Below are positions 6,247-11,922 of a DNA stretch of 11,922 nucleotides, piece by piece. The position numbers and the translations under genes were made by a program. Source of the stretch: CAYFNK01 sp964393215 (lineage in GTDB: Archaea > Nanobdellota > Nanobdellia > SCGC-AAA011-G17 > PNOQ01); the NCBI GenBank assembly GCA_964393215.1, contig CAYMSW010000020.1:1-11922 (forward strand). Direction: 5' to 3'. Each line of letters starts with the position of its first letter. Position 1 is the stretch's first letter. The notes under the pieces are model-generated. The model saw nothing but the letters and a program-made list of their open reading frames with translations. It did no database searches and was not told where the DNA came from.

Positions 6247-6737
6247 AAGTTAAGATAACTAAATTAACAGATGAAGGGATAATGCAACAGGCTTGTGAGG
6301 CTACTATGCCTGAAGGTGTCTGGTCTAAGATGTCCCTTGATCGGATATACACCTGTAAACATAGCCCTATCTATACTCAGTTATTCTGGGTTGAGCTGAG
6401 AGGTATCCCTTCATTTGTATCTACCCATCTATGCCGTCACCATGTAGGTGTCACGCACTTCGTCCAGAGCAAGAGGGATGATAGAGGTGGTACAGGTAAA
6501 GAGAATAGATATACACCAGTTAACCACTCTATGTTAGTTAACGCTATGTCTCTTATCCAGATGTCTTGGAAGAGGTTGTGTTTCCTTAGCCATACTGATA
6601 CTATCATGGTGTTTAAAAAGATAGAGAAGGAGTTAAAGAAGGTTGACCCTGCACTATGTAATCATCTCCAACCCCACTGTGAGTACCTTGGTAGGTGCGA
6701 TGAAGATAAACCTTGTGGGTTAAGGGAGGTGGCTTAA
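6243..6737 (+). CDS. ThyX-like (flavin-dependent thymidylate synthase-like) protein
   Basis: The 164-residue protein starts at ATG 6243, overlapping the previous stop as ATGA, with CCAGAGGAG upstream. The core pattern is HSPI at 40-43, then STHLCRHHVGVTHFVQSKRDD (60-80) and RYTPVN further on. This is the ThyX superfamily layout, in which an RHR-x7-S motif binds FAD and dUMP. Here the motif is R65-H66-H67, and Ser76 follows after eight residues rather than seven. The length is short compared with classical ThyX (about 220). The C-terminal part has a Cys cluster (CEYLGRCDEDKPCG) that could bind metal. The likely role is conversion of dUMP to dTMP using methylene-tetrahydrofolate, fitting the dUTPase and reductase downstream. 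Activity is not certain because of the altered motif. Confidence 0.75.
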   Translation: MKVKITKLTDEGIMQQACEATMPEGVWSKMSLDRIYTCKHSPIYTQLFWVELRGIPSFVSTHLCRHHVGVTHFVQSKRDDRGGTGKENRYTPVNHSMLVNAMSLIQMSWKRLCFLSHTDTIMVFKKIEKELKKVDPALCNHLQPHCEYLGRCDEDKPCGLREVA

Positions 6738-6740
6738 GAT

Positions 6741-7514
6741 ATGAAAGAAGTTTTAATCATACCTGATTGCCATGCTACACCTGAACATAACAATGATAGG
6801 ATGGAATGGGCTGGTAAGTTCGCCCTTCACAGGAAACCTGATCTTATCATTGATTTAGGAGATAGGGCTAGTATGCACTCCCTATCTTCCTATGATGTAG
6901 GTAAGGTACAGGCAGAAGGTAGGAGATATGGGGACGATATAGCTTCAGCTATTGATGCTACACAGAGATTTAATAAACCTATAGATGATTATAACAAGAA
7001 GCGTGGAGTGTGGAAGAAGAAAAAATATAACCCTAAGAAGGTTATCTGTTTAGGAAACCATGAGCATAGGATTATCAGGGCTTCTGAAGAAGATCCAAGG
7101 TTACATGGTCACTTATCTATTGATGACCTACAATATGAAGAGTATGGGTGGGAGGTTATACCTTTCCTTGATCCTTACGAGTATGAAGGTATAGTGTTTA
7201 AACACTACTTTACTTCCGGCATAATGGGAAGACCTATAGGGGGTGAGAACCATGCAGCATCTTTAGTTAAGAAGAACTTTACTTCTTGTGTTGTAGGACA
7301 TAGCCATATGCGTAGTTTTTGGGAGACTACTAATGCCCTAGGTAGGAACATCTTCGGGTTATGTACTGGTTGTTATTTTGATTATGATGAACACTACACT
7401 AAAGAGAACAATAGGTTTTGGCGTGGTCTCATCTACCTACATGATGTAGAGATGGGACAAGCAGAACCTGAGTTTCTTCATATAGATTATTTGAGGAGGC
7501 GATATGATAGTTGA
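6741..7514 (+). CDS. Calcineurin-like metallophosphoesterase
   Basis: The 257-residue protein has the complete two-metal phosphoesterase signature in order: D9-x-H11 (IIPDCHA), G40-D41 (IDLGD), G105-N106-H107-E108 (LGNHEHR), and G186-H187-S188-H189 (VVGHSHM). H155 in FKHYF is a further likely ligand. Members of this fold hydrolyse phosphodiesters or phosphomonoesters, but the substrate cannot be read from the sequence. In phages, candidates include DNA ends, cyclic or linear nucleotides and RNA 2',3' phosphates. No signal peptide or membrane segment is seen, so it acts in the cytoplasm. The ribosome site AAGGGAGGT (6722-6730) lies inside the end of the ThyX-like gene. Sitting between ThyX-like and dUTPase genes, it may serve nucleotide turnover, but that is inference. 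Confidence 0.92.
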   Translation: MKEVLIIPDCHATPEHNNDRMEWAGKFALHRKPDLIIDLGDRASMHSLSSYDVGKVQAEGRRYGDDIASAIDATQRFNKPIDDYNKKRGVWKKKKYNPKKVICLGNHEHRIIRASEEDPRLHGHLSIDDLQYEEYGWEVIPFLDPYEYEGIVFKHYFTSGIMGRPIGGENHAASLVKKNFTSCVVGHSHMRSFWETTNALGRNIFGLCTGCYFDYDEHYTKENNRFWRGLIYLHDVEMGQAEPEFLHIDYLRRRYDS

Positions 7515-7686
7515 TAGTGTCTTGTTAAAGAATACAATCAAGAGGTTGAGTGAGTACCATGATGCAGTGGAGTTAGTGGAGATATTAGAGATAGAAGCTT
7601 ATGAGTTGTTAGAGGCTTTTGAAGATAAGGTTATATATAATCTAAGTAAATTTGAAGAGGAGGAGTTAGAAGATGATTTTTGTTGA
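7504..7686 (+). CDS. Very acidic 60-residue protein of unknown function
   Basis: ATG 7504 follows a strong GAGGAGG site (7493-7499). The gene overlaps the metallophosphoesterase end by 11 bases and the dUTPase start by 14 bases. The product has 18 acidic and 5 basic residues. A predicted helical middle (VELVEILEIEAYELLEAFED) precedes the tail EEEELEDDFC. The purine-rich codons of this acidic tail also form the ribosome site of dUTPase. I do not recognise the family. The charge would fit a DNA-mimic or protein-interaction role, but that is only a possibility. Confidence 0.7.
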   Translation: MIVDSVLLKNTIKRLSEYHDAVELVEILEIEAYELLEAFEDKVIYNLSKFEEEELEDDFC

Positions 7687-8113
7687 TGTGGAACAGCTAG
7701 ATGATGGGTTGCCTATCCCCACCTATCAGACAGAGGGTAGTGGTGGGTTTGATCTATACTCTACAGAAGATGTAGATGTGTACCCTGGATCTAGTAAGCT
7801 TATTAAGACTGGTATTAAGTTAGCTATTCCACCTAAGCATGTAGGTGTTATCAAGAGTAGGTCTTCTCTCGCCTTAAAAGGGTTAGAGGTAGGAGCAGGG
7901 GTAGTTGATTCAGATTATAGGGGTGAGGTTAAGGTGTTACTTAATAACCTAAACTCAGGGTCTGTCTATCATTATGATTTTCATCCTATCAGGCGTGGTG
8001 ATCGTATAGCTCAGATGTTAATCATTGAACAACCTATCATTGTCTTAAGAGATGTATATGAACTGGATGATTCGGATAGAGGAACTGGTGGGTTCGGTTC
8101 CACAGGGAGGTAG
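7673..8113 (+). CDS. dut: dUTPase (deoxyuridine 5'-triphosphate nucleotidohydrolase)
   Basis: This 146-residue enzyme hydrolyses dUTP to dUMP and pyrophosphate, keeping uracil out of phage DNA and feeding dTMP synthesis. All five motifs of the trimeric family are present: I GGFDLYSTED (24-33), II KSRSSLA with S62-R63-S64-S65, III GVVDSDYRGE with catalytic D79 and Y82, IV RRGDRIAQMLI (107-117), and V DRGTGGFGSTGR (135-146), the P-loop-like arm that closes over the neighbouring active site. The length is normal. The ribosome site GAGGAGGAG (7657-7665) comes from codons of the preceding acidic gene, and the two frames overlap by 14 bases. Its place between the ThyX-like and reductase genes fits a dTTP supply pathway. 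Confidence 0.97.
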   Translation: MIFVDVEQLDDGLPIPTYQTEGSGGFDLYSTEDVDVYPGSSKLIKTGIKLAIPPKHVGVIKSRSSLALKGLEVGAGVVDSDYRGEVKVLLNNLNSGSVYHYDFHPIRRGDRIAQMLIIEQPIIVLRDVYELDDSDRGTGGFGSTGR

Positions 8114-8119
8114 GAGAGG

Positions 8120-8347
8120 ATGAAATATATTATAGAGTTTAATGATGAGGGTGGAGATTATGGAAAAGAAGATATGGAGTTTATACTCAGGGCTAGAGAT
8201 TTTTACTTTGCTATCTTTGACTTTGACCTATGGTTAAGGGCTGAATACAAGTACAAAGATAAGGAAAGTATTGAGATACTTGAGGTTAGGGAAAAACTAT
8301 ATGAGTTCTTGTATGACCGTAAAGTTAGTCTTGATATGTTATCATAA
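8120..8347 (+). CDS. Small acidic protein of unknown function
   Basis: The 75-residue product starts at ATG 8120 with GGAGAGG immediately upstream, six bases after the dUTPase stop. It is rich in Asp, Glu, Tyr and Phe (for example RDFYFAIFDFDLWLR at about 26-40), has no Cys, and is probably helical at its C-terminal half. I do not recognise a domain. It lies 11 bases before the ribonucleotide reductase gene and is probably cotranscribed with it. A regulator of the reductase is one untested idea from position alone. Confidence 0.7.
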   Translation: MKYIIEFNDEGGDYGKEDMEFILRARDFYFAIFDFDLWLRAEYKYKDKESIEILEVREKLYEFLYDRKVSLDMLS

Positions 8348-8358
8348 GGTGAAATAGA

Positions 8359-10209
8359 ATGGATGATTACCAGAAGTATATTCATATCAGCAGGTATGCA
8401 AAGTGGATACCTGAGTTAGGGAGAAGAGAGACTTGGGAGGAGACAGTAAGCAGATTCACTAACTACTTCCCCTCACTCCCTAAATACATTAACAAAGCTA
8501 TTAAAGATATGGAGGTTATGCCTTCTATGCGGTGTATGATGACTGCTGGTAAGGCACTTAAACAGAACAACATAGCTGGGTATAACTGTGCTTATGTAGC
8601 AGTAGATCACCCTAGAGCATTTGATGAGACCTTATATATTCTTATGCACGGTACTGGTATAGGGTTCTCTGTGGAGGAGGAGTATGTTAAAAAGTTACCT
8701 GATGTACCTGATGAGATTATCAAAGATGAAAGCACAATCGTTGTGGCAGACAGTAAAGAGGGTTGGCAAAAAGCTTTCAGAACTCTGCTTTCCTTACTAT
8801 GGGCAGGGCAAAAGCCCCAAATTGACTATTCAAAAATCAGACCAGCAGGAGCTAGACTCCACACTTTTGGTGGTCGTGCTTCTGGGCCCGATCCTCTTCG
8901 GGGTCTTTTTGATTATTGTATCAGAACTTTCAAAGGTGCTACAGGTAGGGGGTTAACATCTCTTGAGTGCCATGATCTGATGTGTATGATAGCTAAGACT
9001 ATTATAGTTGGTGGGGTCAGGAGATCAGCACTCCTTTCCTTATCTGACTTATCAGATCACCGTATGAGGAAGGCTAAGTTTGGGCAATGGTGGAACGAAA
9101 GAGAGGAACGGAGCTTCTCTAATAACTCAGTTGCTTATCAAGAGAAACCAGATATAACTTCTTTCCTAAAAGAAATGAAGACCTTGTATGATTCTAAGTC
9201 AGGGGAGCGTGGTATTTTTAATAGGGTAGCTGCTACCAAACAGGCTAATAGGTCAGGTAGGAGAGATACCTGCTATGATTTTGGATGCAACCCTTGCTCA
9301 GAGATTATACTCAGGTCAGCTCAGTTTTGTAACTTAACAGAGGTGGTTGTTAGATATGAAGATACGCTTGAGGTTCTTAAAGAGAAGGTTAAGAAGGCTA
9401 CCATCCTTGGTACTTTCCAAGCTACTCTTACAAATTTCAAAGGGTTAAGGAGAAAGTGGAAGGTTAATACAGAAGAGGAGTCTTTACTCGGTGTGTCACT
9501 TACTGGTATCATGGATCACCCTGTACTTAGAGGTGATAAGGGGGAAATGAAGCTTAGACAATACCTGAAGGATATGAAAGATGTAGCTATTAAGACCAAC
9601 AAGGTGTGGGCTAGGAAGTTAGATATTAATCCTGCTACTGCTATCACTTGTATAAAACCTAGCGGTACTGTCAGTCAATTAGTTAACTCTTCATCTGGTA
9701 TCCATCCTAGAATCTATCCATACTATACTCGTACCGTACAGAATGATAAGAAAGATCCCCTAGCTCAGTTGATGATAGATCAAGGTGTACCTTTCACAGA
9801 GGATAACGATGTCTATTACTTTAAGTTCCCTAGTAAATCACCGGATAAGGCAAAGCTTCAGGAAAACCTTGGTGCTATGGAGCAACTCAGGTTGTGGCAG
9901 ATATATAACTCTTGTTGGTGTGAACATAAACCTAGCCAAACAATTTATTATAATGATGATGAGTTTATTGGTATCACTAATTGGGTTTGGAATAATTGGG
10001 ATGATATATCTGGTATATCTTTCTTCCCTTTCTCTGACCATGTACTTGAGAACTCTCCCTATGTACCTATTACAGAAGATGAGTATCAAAGTATGAGTGA
10101 TAGCTTTCCCTTCTCTATTACATGGGAAAGCCTTACAGCTTATGAACAAGAAGATAATACAGACACTAAACGAGAGTTTGCCTGTTCTGGTGGTGCTTGC
10201 GAAATATAG
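8359..10209 (+). CDS. nrdJ: Class II (adenosylcobalamin-dependent) ribonucleoside-triphosphate reductase
   Basis: The 616-residue enzyme reduces ribonucleoside triphosphates to dNTPs using a cobalamin-generated thiyl radical. Visible active-site residues are C77 (GYNCAYVA) and C324 (QFCNLTE), the reducing pair; N311, C313 and E315 in NPCSEI, with C313 the thiyl site; KPSGT at 433-437; and a C-terminal CSGGAC with C609 and C614 that re-reduces the active site. This matches the monomeric RTPR family of Lactobacillus leichmannii (739 residues). No separate small subunit or NrdG activase is seen, which fits class II. The protein is about 120 residues shorter than RTPR. AAGGTG (8346-8351) precedes ATG 8359. 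No cobalamin riboswitch is seen upstream. The enzyme would depend on host B12, either made or imported. Confidence 0.93.
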   Translation: MDDYQKYIHISRYAKWIPELGRRETWEETVSRFTNYFPSLPKYINKAIKDMEVMPSMRCMMTAGKALKQNNIAGYNCAYVAVDHPRAFDETLYILMHGTGIGFSVEEEYVKKLPDVPDEIIKDESTIVVADSKEGWQKAFRTLLSLLWAGQKPQIDYSKIRPAGARLHTFGGRASGPDPLRGLFDYCIRTFKGATGRGLTSLECHDLMCMIAKTIIVGGVRRSALLSLSDLSDHRMRKAKFGQWWNEREERSFSNNSVAYQEKPDITSFLKEMKTLYDSKSGERGIFNRVAATKQANRSGRRDTCYDFGCNPCSEIILRSAQFCNLTEVVVRYEDTLEVLKEKVKKATILGTFQATLTNFKGLRRKWKVNTEEESLLGVSLTGIMDHPVLRGDKGEMKLRQYLKDMKDVAIKTNKVWARKLDINPATAITCIKPSGTVSQLVNSSSGIHPRIYPYYTRTVQNDKKDPLAQLMIDQGVPFTEDNDVYYFKFPSKSPDKAKLQENLGAMEQLRLWQIYNSCWCEHKPSQTIYYNDDEFIGITNWVWNNWDDISGISFFPFSDHVLENSPYVPITEDEYQSMSDSFPFSITWESLTAYEQEDNTDTKREFACSGGACEI

Positions 10210-10223
10210 TAAGGGAGGATAGA

Positions 10224-10559
10224 ATGGTAGCTAATCAAAAGATGTTAGCTGAAATGGGTGTAAGTGAAGAGAATGAGAAAGAGATTAATGAGCTTCACGA
10301 GTATAGGGATGGTATCTTTAAAGCTATGGAAGAGGAAGAAGATCACTGGAAGCTAAGAGACCTTTACTCCTTGTTCATAGATAACGAAAGGAGATTACAA
10401 GAATTATGGGGTTTCCCACTTGATGATAACTATATTAAGTTTTGGGAAGTACCTAAATGTTCATGTCCTAAAATGGATAACAGGGATAACTATCCCTATG
10501 GATACTATGTTACAGTTCAAAGCTGTATTTTGCATGGAGGTTGGGTAGATGAAGAATAA
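10224..10559 (+). CDS. Phage protein with a C-terminal Cys/His motif, function unknown
   Basis: I start this gene at ATG 10224, preceded by AAGGGAGGA (10211-10219). An upstream in-frame TTG at 10197 lies inside the reductase gene and has no good ribosome site. The 111-residue product begins with a Glu-rich, mostly helical region (10-62). It ends with C79-x-C81-P, a short YPYGYY stretch, and C101-x2-H104-G, four ligands suited to one zinc ion. Proteins with this CxCP ... CxxHG ending occur in many phages, but I know of no assigned function. Its last 11 bases overlap the DUF3310 gene and carry part of that gene's leader. Confidence 0.75.
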   Translation: MVANQKMLAEMGVSEENEKEINELHEYRDGIFKAMEEEEDHWKLRDLYSLFIDNERRLQELWGFPLDDNYIKFWEVPKCSCPKMDNRDNYPYGYYVTVQSCILHGGWVDEE

Positions 10560-10767
10560 CTGTACTATAAACCACCCATCACATTATACAACAGGTGCAA
10601 TAGAACCTATAGATTATATTCTAGACCACGATATGAATTACTTAGAGGGTAATGTTATTAAATATATCACTAGGTATAGGTTCAAGAATGGATCTGAGGA
10701 TCTTAAGAAAGCTAAATGGTATCTTGAAAAGTTAATCTCTATGTATGAGGTAGGAAATGTTATATGA
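10549..10767 (+). CDS. DUF3310 domain protein
   Basis: The 72-residue product is almost entirely a DUF3310 domain: NHPSHYT near residues 8-14, then a hydrophobic helix IEPIDYILDH, then NVIKYITRY and KKAKWYLEKLI. This small phage family is often annotated as a nucleotide kinase because a related domain occurs in T7 gp1.7. The present protein lacks room for a kinase fold and has no P-loop, so I do not assign that activity. The ribosome site ATGGAGGT (10534-10541) is inside the preceding gene. The start and stop overlap both neighbours by 11 bases. Confidence 0.85.
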   Translation: MKNNCTINHPSHYTTGAIEPIDYILDHDMNYLEGNVIKYITRYRFKNGSEDLKKAKWYLEKLISMYEVGNVI

Positions 10768-10963
10768 ATATAGATGTGAAGGTTGTGGTGATACCTTTGA
10801 GAGATCTCTACCTGTTGATAAACGGAACGAACCCACCAAGGGGTTATGTGGACTATGTGATGGTGTAGTAAAGAGACAAGTATCAACCTGTTCCTTCCAG
10901 TTAAAAGGTGACTGTTGGGAAAGAGATAGCTACCAAAGAGGGAGTGATTTTAGTGGTGACTAA
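10757..10963 (+). CDS. FmdB-like zinc ribbon protein
   Basis: This 68-residue protein starts MLYEYRCEGCG and has C7-x2-C10 and C31-x2-C34, the arrangement of the FmdB / CxxC-CxxC-SSSS regulatory zinc ribbon family. After the ribbon comes a short tail containing FQLKGDCWERDSYQ, similar to the F-x-LKG-x-x-W segment seen in that family. Members are thought to bind DNA or proteins, but the target is unknown. The start overlaps the DUF3310 stop by 11 bases, with GAGGTAGGA upstream. Confidence 0.8.
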   Translation: MLYEYRCEGCGDTFERSLPVDKRNEPTKGLCGLCDGVVKRQVSTCSFQLKGDCWERDSYQRGSDFSGD

Positions 10964-11138
10964 TGGAGAGGGGGTATATAAATACTACTGTGGTTTATGT
11001 AAGTTCACTTGGCTTAATACTCAGGTTCCCTTATCTAAGATGGTGTGTGATAGGTGTGGAGGATCTGAAGATATTATAGCTAACCCTTGGACTCTTGAGG
11101 ATATAGAATATGATATGGTCTTGAGAGGTGTAGATTAA
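10953..11138 (+). CDS. Small zinc ribbon protein, last gene of the plus-strand operon
   Basis: I place the start at GTG 10953 (or GTG 10956), about nine bases after AGAGGGAG (10937-10944), which gives about 61 residues. Earlier in-frame GTGs at 10908 and 10944 have poorer ribosome sites and would overlap the FmdB-like gene more. The product has C13-x2-C16 and C32-x2-C35-G-G, a clear four-Cys zinc ribbon, and a short acidic tail. The family is not recognised. The gene overlaps its neighbour by 11 bases and ends seven bases before the terminator hairpin. Confidence 0.65.
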   Translation: MVTNGEGVYKYYCGLCKFTWLNTQVPLSKMVCDRCGGSEDIIANPWTLEDIEYDMVLRGVD

Positions 11139-11145
11139 AAAGAGA

Positions 11146-11184
11146 AACCCCATATATAAAGCCATCTATATATGGGGTTCTTTT
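11146..11184. terminator. Bidirectional intrinsic terminator between convergent genes
   Basis: AACCCCATATATA (11146-11158) pairs perfectly with TATATATGGGGTT (11167-11179) around an 8-base loop, giving a 13-bp stem. On the plus strand CTTTT follows the stem at 11180-11184. On the minus strand the stem is followed by TCTCTTTTTA. The hairpin can therefore stop transcription from both sides. It lies between the plus-strand stop at 11138 and the minus-strand stop at 11190. Confidence 0.9.
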
Positions 11185-11189
11185 ATCTC

Positions 11190-11922
11190 TTATCTGCTTA
11201 GTTCATAAAGAGGATCATACTTTCCTCCCCCAATTCTTTTAATGTTCTTAAAATACTTACCTAAAACTTGTTCAAGATTATCTATATCAAGTTTCTTTTG
11301 TTCTAAAGAGCTACCTTTCTGGAACAACCAAGCCCCTTTCCTTGGGCTTAGTGGGAAATTAAGTATAACCTTTCCACCTTCATCCATTGAACTGCTTATC
11401 TGTTCGAGTGTAGCATTTAACATTCTTTCAGAACCTTGTGTATTAATAACATTAGAAGCATATACAACATCATACTTTTTGCTTAGTGCATTAATATCAT
11501 GGAGTTCAGGGTTAATATTATCACCAAACTCATAAGCTGTCACATCATATCCTTTCTTTTTTAATTGTTCTGCATGAGCTGCATCTTTACCAGCCCCAAA
11601 GTCAAGAATTGATTTATCTTTTGATATGGTTTTCTCAATATATTTAGGTGTAATAGCTTTTGCCCCTACAGCCCCCATGTTCCGAGAAGTTTTATTTGCA
11701 ATTTTTATTTCCCCAGATAACCCTTTTAAAATATCGGCTGCCTCCCTTCCTTTATTAACCTTAGTAAGGGCTTTTAAGGCAGACAGAGTACCTGCTTCGG
11801 CATTAGGTAGGAGAAAATCTAATATCTTCTGGACAACGCCTTCATCTTCTCCTATCTCCTCAGCAATCCCTTTAGCTACCTTCTTGGTATCTTCAAGGGG
11901 TGGTTTACTAAGTGGTCTTACA
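11190..11922 (-). CDS. C-terminal part of a larger protein ending in a SAM-dependent methyltransferase domain
   Basis: On the minus strand the frame is open from the window edge to TAA at 11192-11190, giving 243 visible residues. The ATG at 11678 (residue 82) has no ribosome site and the frame continues unbroken upstream, so it is not the start. Residues 1-75 are helical and Ala/Lys/Glu-rich. From about residue 82 comes a class I methyltransferase fold: SILDFGAGKDAAHAEQL (motif I, SAM binding), an acidic VTAYEF at the end of strand 2, YDVVYASNVINTQ (motif IV region), and GGKVILNFPLS (strand 5). The substrate is unknown. Convergent placement suggests the late, structural gene block. A methyltransferase at the end of a long phage polyprotein or virion protein is my best guess. 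The N-terminus lies outside the window. Confidence 0.8.
   Translation of the reverse strand, partial: VRPLSKPPLEDTKKVAKGIAEEIGEDEGVVQKILDFLLPNAEAGTLSALKALTKVNKGREAADILKGLSGEIKIANKTSRNMGAVGAKAITPKYIEKTISKDKSILDFGAGKDAAHAEQLKKKGYDVTAYEFGDNINPELHDINALSKKYDVVYASNVINTQGSERMLNATLEQISSSMDEGGKVILNFPLSPRKGAWLFQKGSSLEQKKLDIDNLEQVLGKYFKNIKRIGGGKYDPLYELSR

Noticed and set aside
9838..10149. Minus-strand open frame of 103 codons opposite the reductase gene
   Set aside because: It is antisense to conserved reductase sequence, has no domain and no ribosome site consistent with its neighbours.
10197..10223. TTG start extending the 111-residue Cys/His protein upstream
   Set aside because: AAGGGAGGA at 10211-10219 points to ATG 10224, and the extension overlaps the reductase end.
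11242..11535. Plus-strand open frame of 97 codons opposite the methyltransferase
   Set aside because: The minus frame shows clear methyltransferase motifs, and the plus frame is a shadow located past the terminator.
1..11922. CRISPR arrays, tRNA genes, insertion sequences, integrase or attachment sites
   Set aside because: No regularly spaced repeats, cloverleaf-like sequences, transposase motifs or integrase motifs were seen on either strand.

Overview
The window is part of a lytic-type double-stranded DNA phage genome, most likely a podovirus with a T7-style replisome. The evidence is a compact run of overlapping genes on one strand encoding a gp4-like primase-helicase, gp5-like family A polymerase, gp2.5-like single-strand binding protein, gp6-like exonuclease and gp3-like endonuclease. 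The DNA is AT-rich and its coding strand is purine-rich, with many AGA/AGG arginine codons and strong AGGAGG-type ribosome sites. The host cannot be named from the window. The combination of these replication genes with a class II ribonucleotide reductase, a ThyX-like protein and a metallophosphoesterase recalls marine podoviruses such as roseophage SIO1; that link is from memory and was not tested.

Layout. Bases 1-734 hold the end of a DUF1566/Lcl_C-type gene, a small unknown acidic protein and a small Cys-rich protein. Bases 622-6246 are the replication and recombination module: primase-helicase, a small unknown, DNA polymerase, SSB, a small unknown, 5'-3' exonuclease and a Holliday-junction resolvase. 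Bases 6243-10209 are the nucleotide module: ThyX-like protein, metallophosphoesterase, a very acidic 60-residue protein, dUTPase, a small unknown and a B12-dependent ribonucleotide reductase. Bases 10224-11138 hold four small proteins: a Cys/His protein, DUF3310, an FmdB-like zinc ribbon and a second zinc ribbon. A strong symmetric hairpin at 11146-11179 then separates this operon from a convergent minus-strand gene. That gene is visible only as its last 243 codons, which carry a SAM-dependent methyltransferase fold.

How the genes work together. The ribonucleotide reductase makes dNTPs. dUTPase removes dUTP and supplies dUMP, and a ThyX-like enzyme could turn dUMP into dTMP. The replisome uses these pools, while the exonuclease and endonuclease probably degrade host DNA and resolve replication intermediates. 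Two nearly identical sigma70-type promoters (TTTACA or TTGACA, 17 bp, TATACT) sit just before the primase gene and just before the ssb gene, so host RNA polymerase probably transcribes this module. Most genes overlap by 4 to 20 bases, which implies translational coupling. No tRNA, CRISPR array, insertion sequence, integrase or phage RNA polymerase gene is seen.
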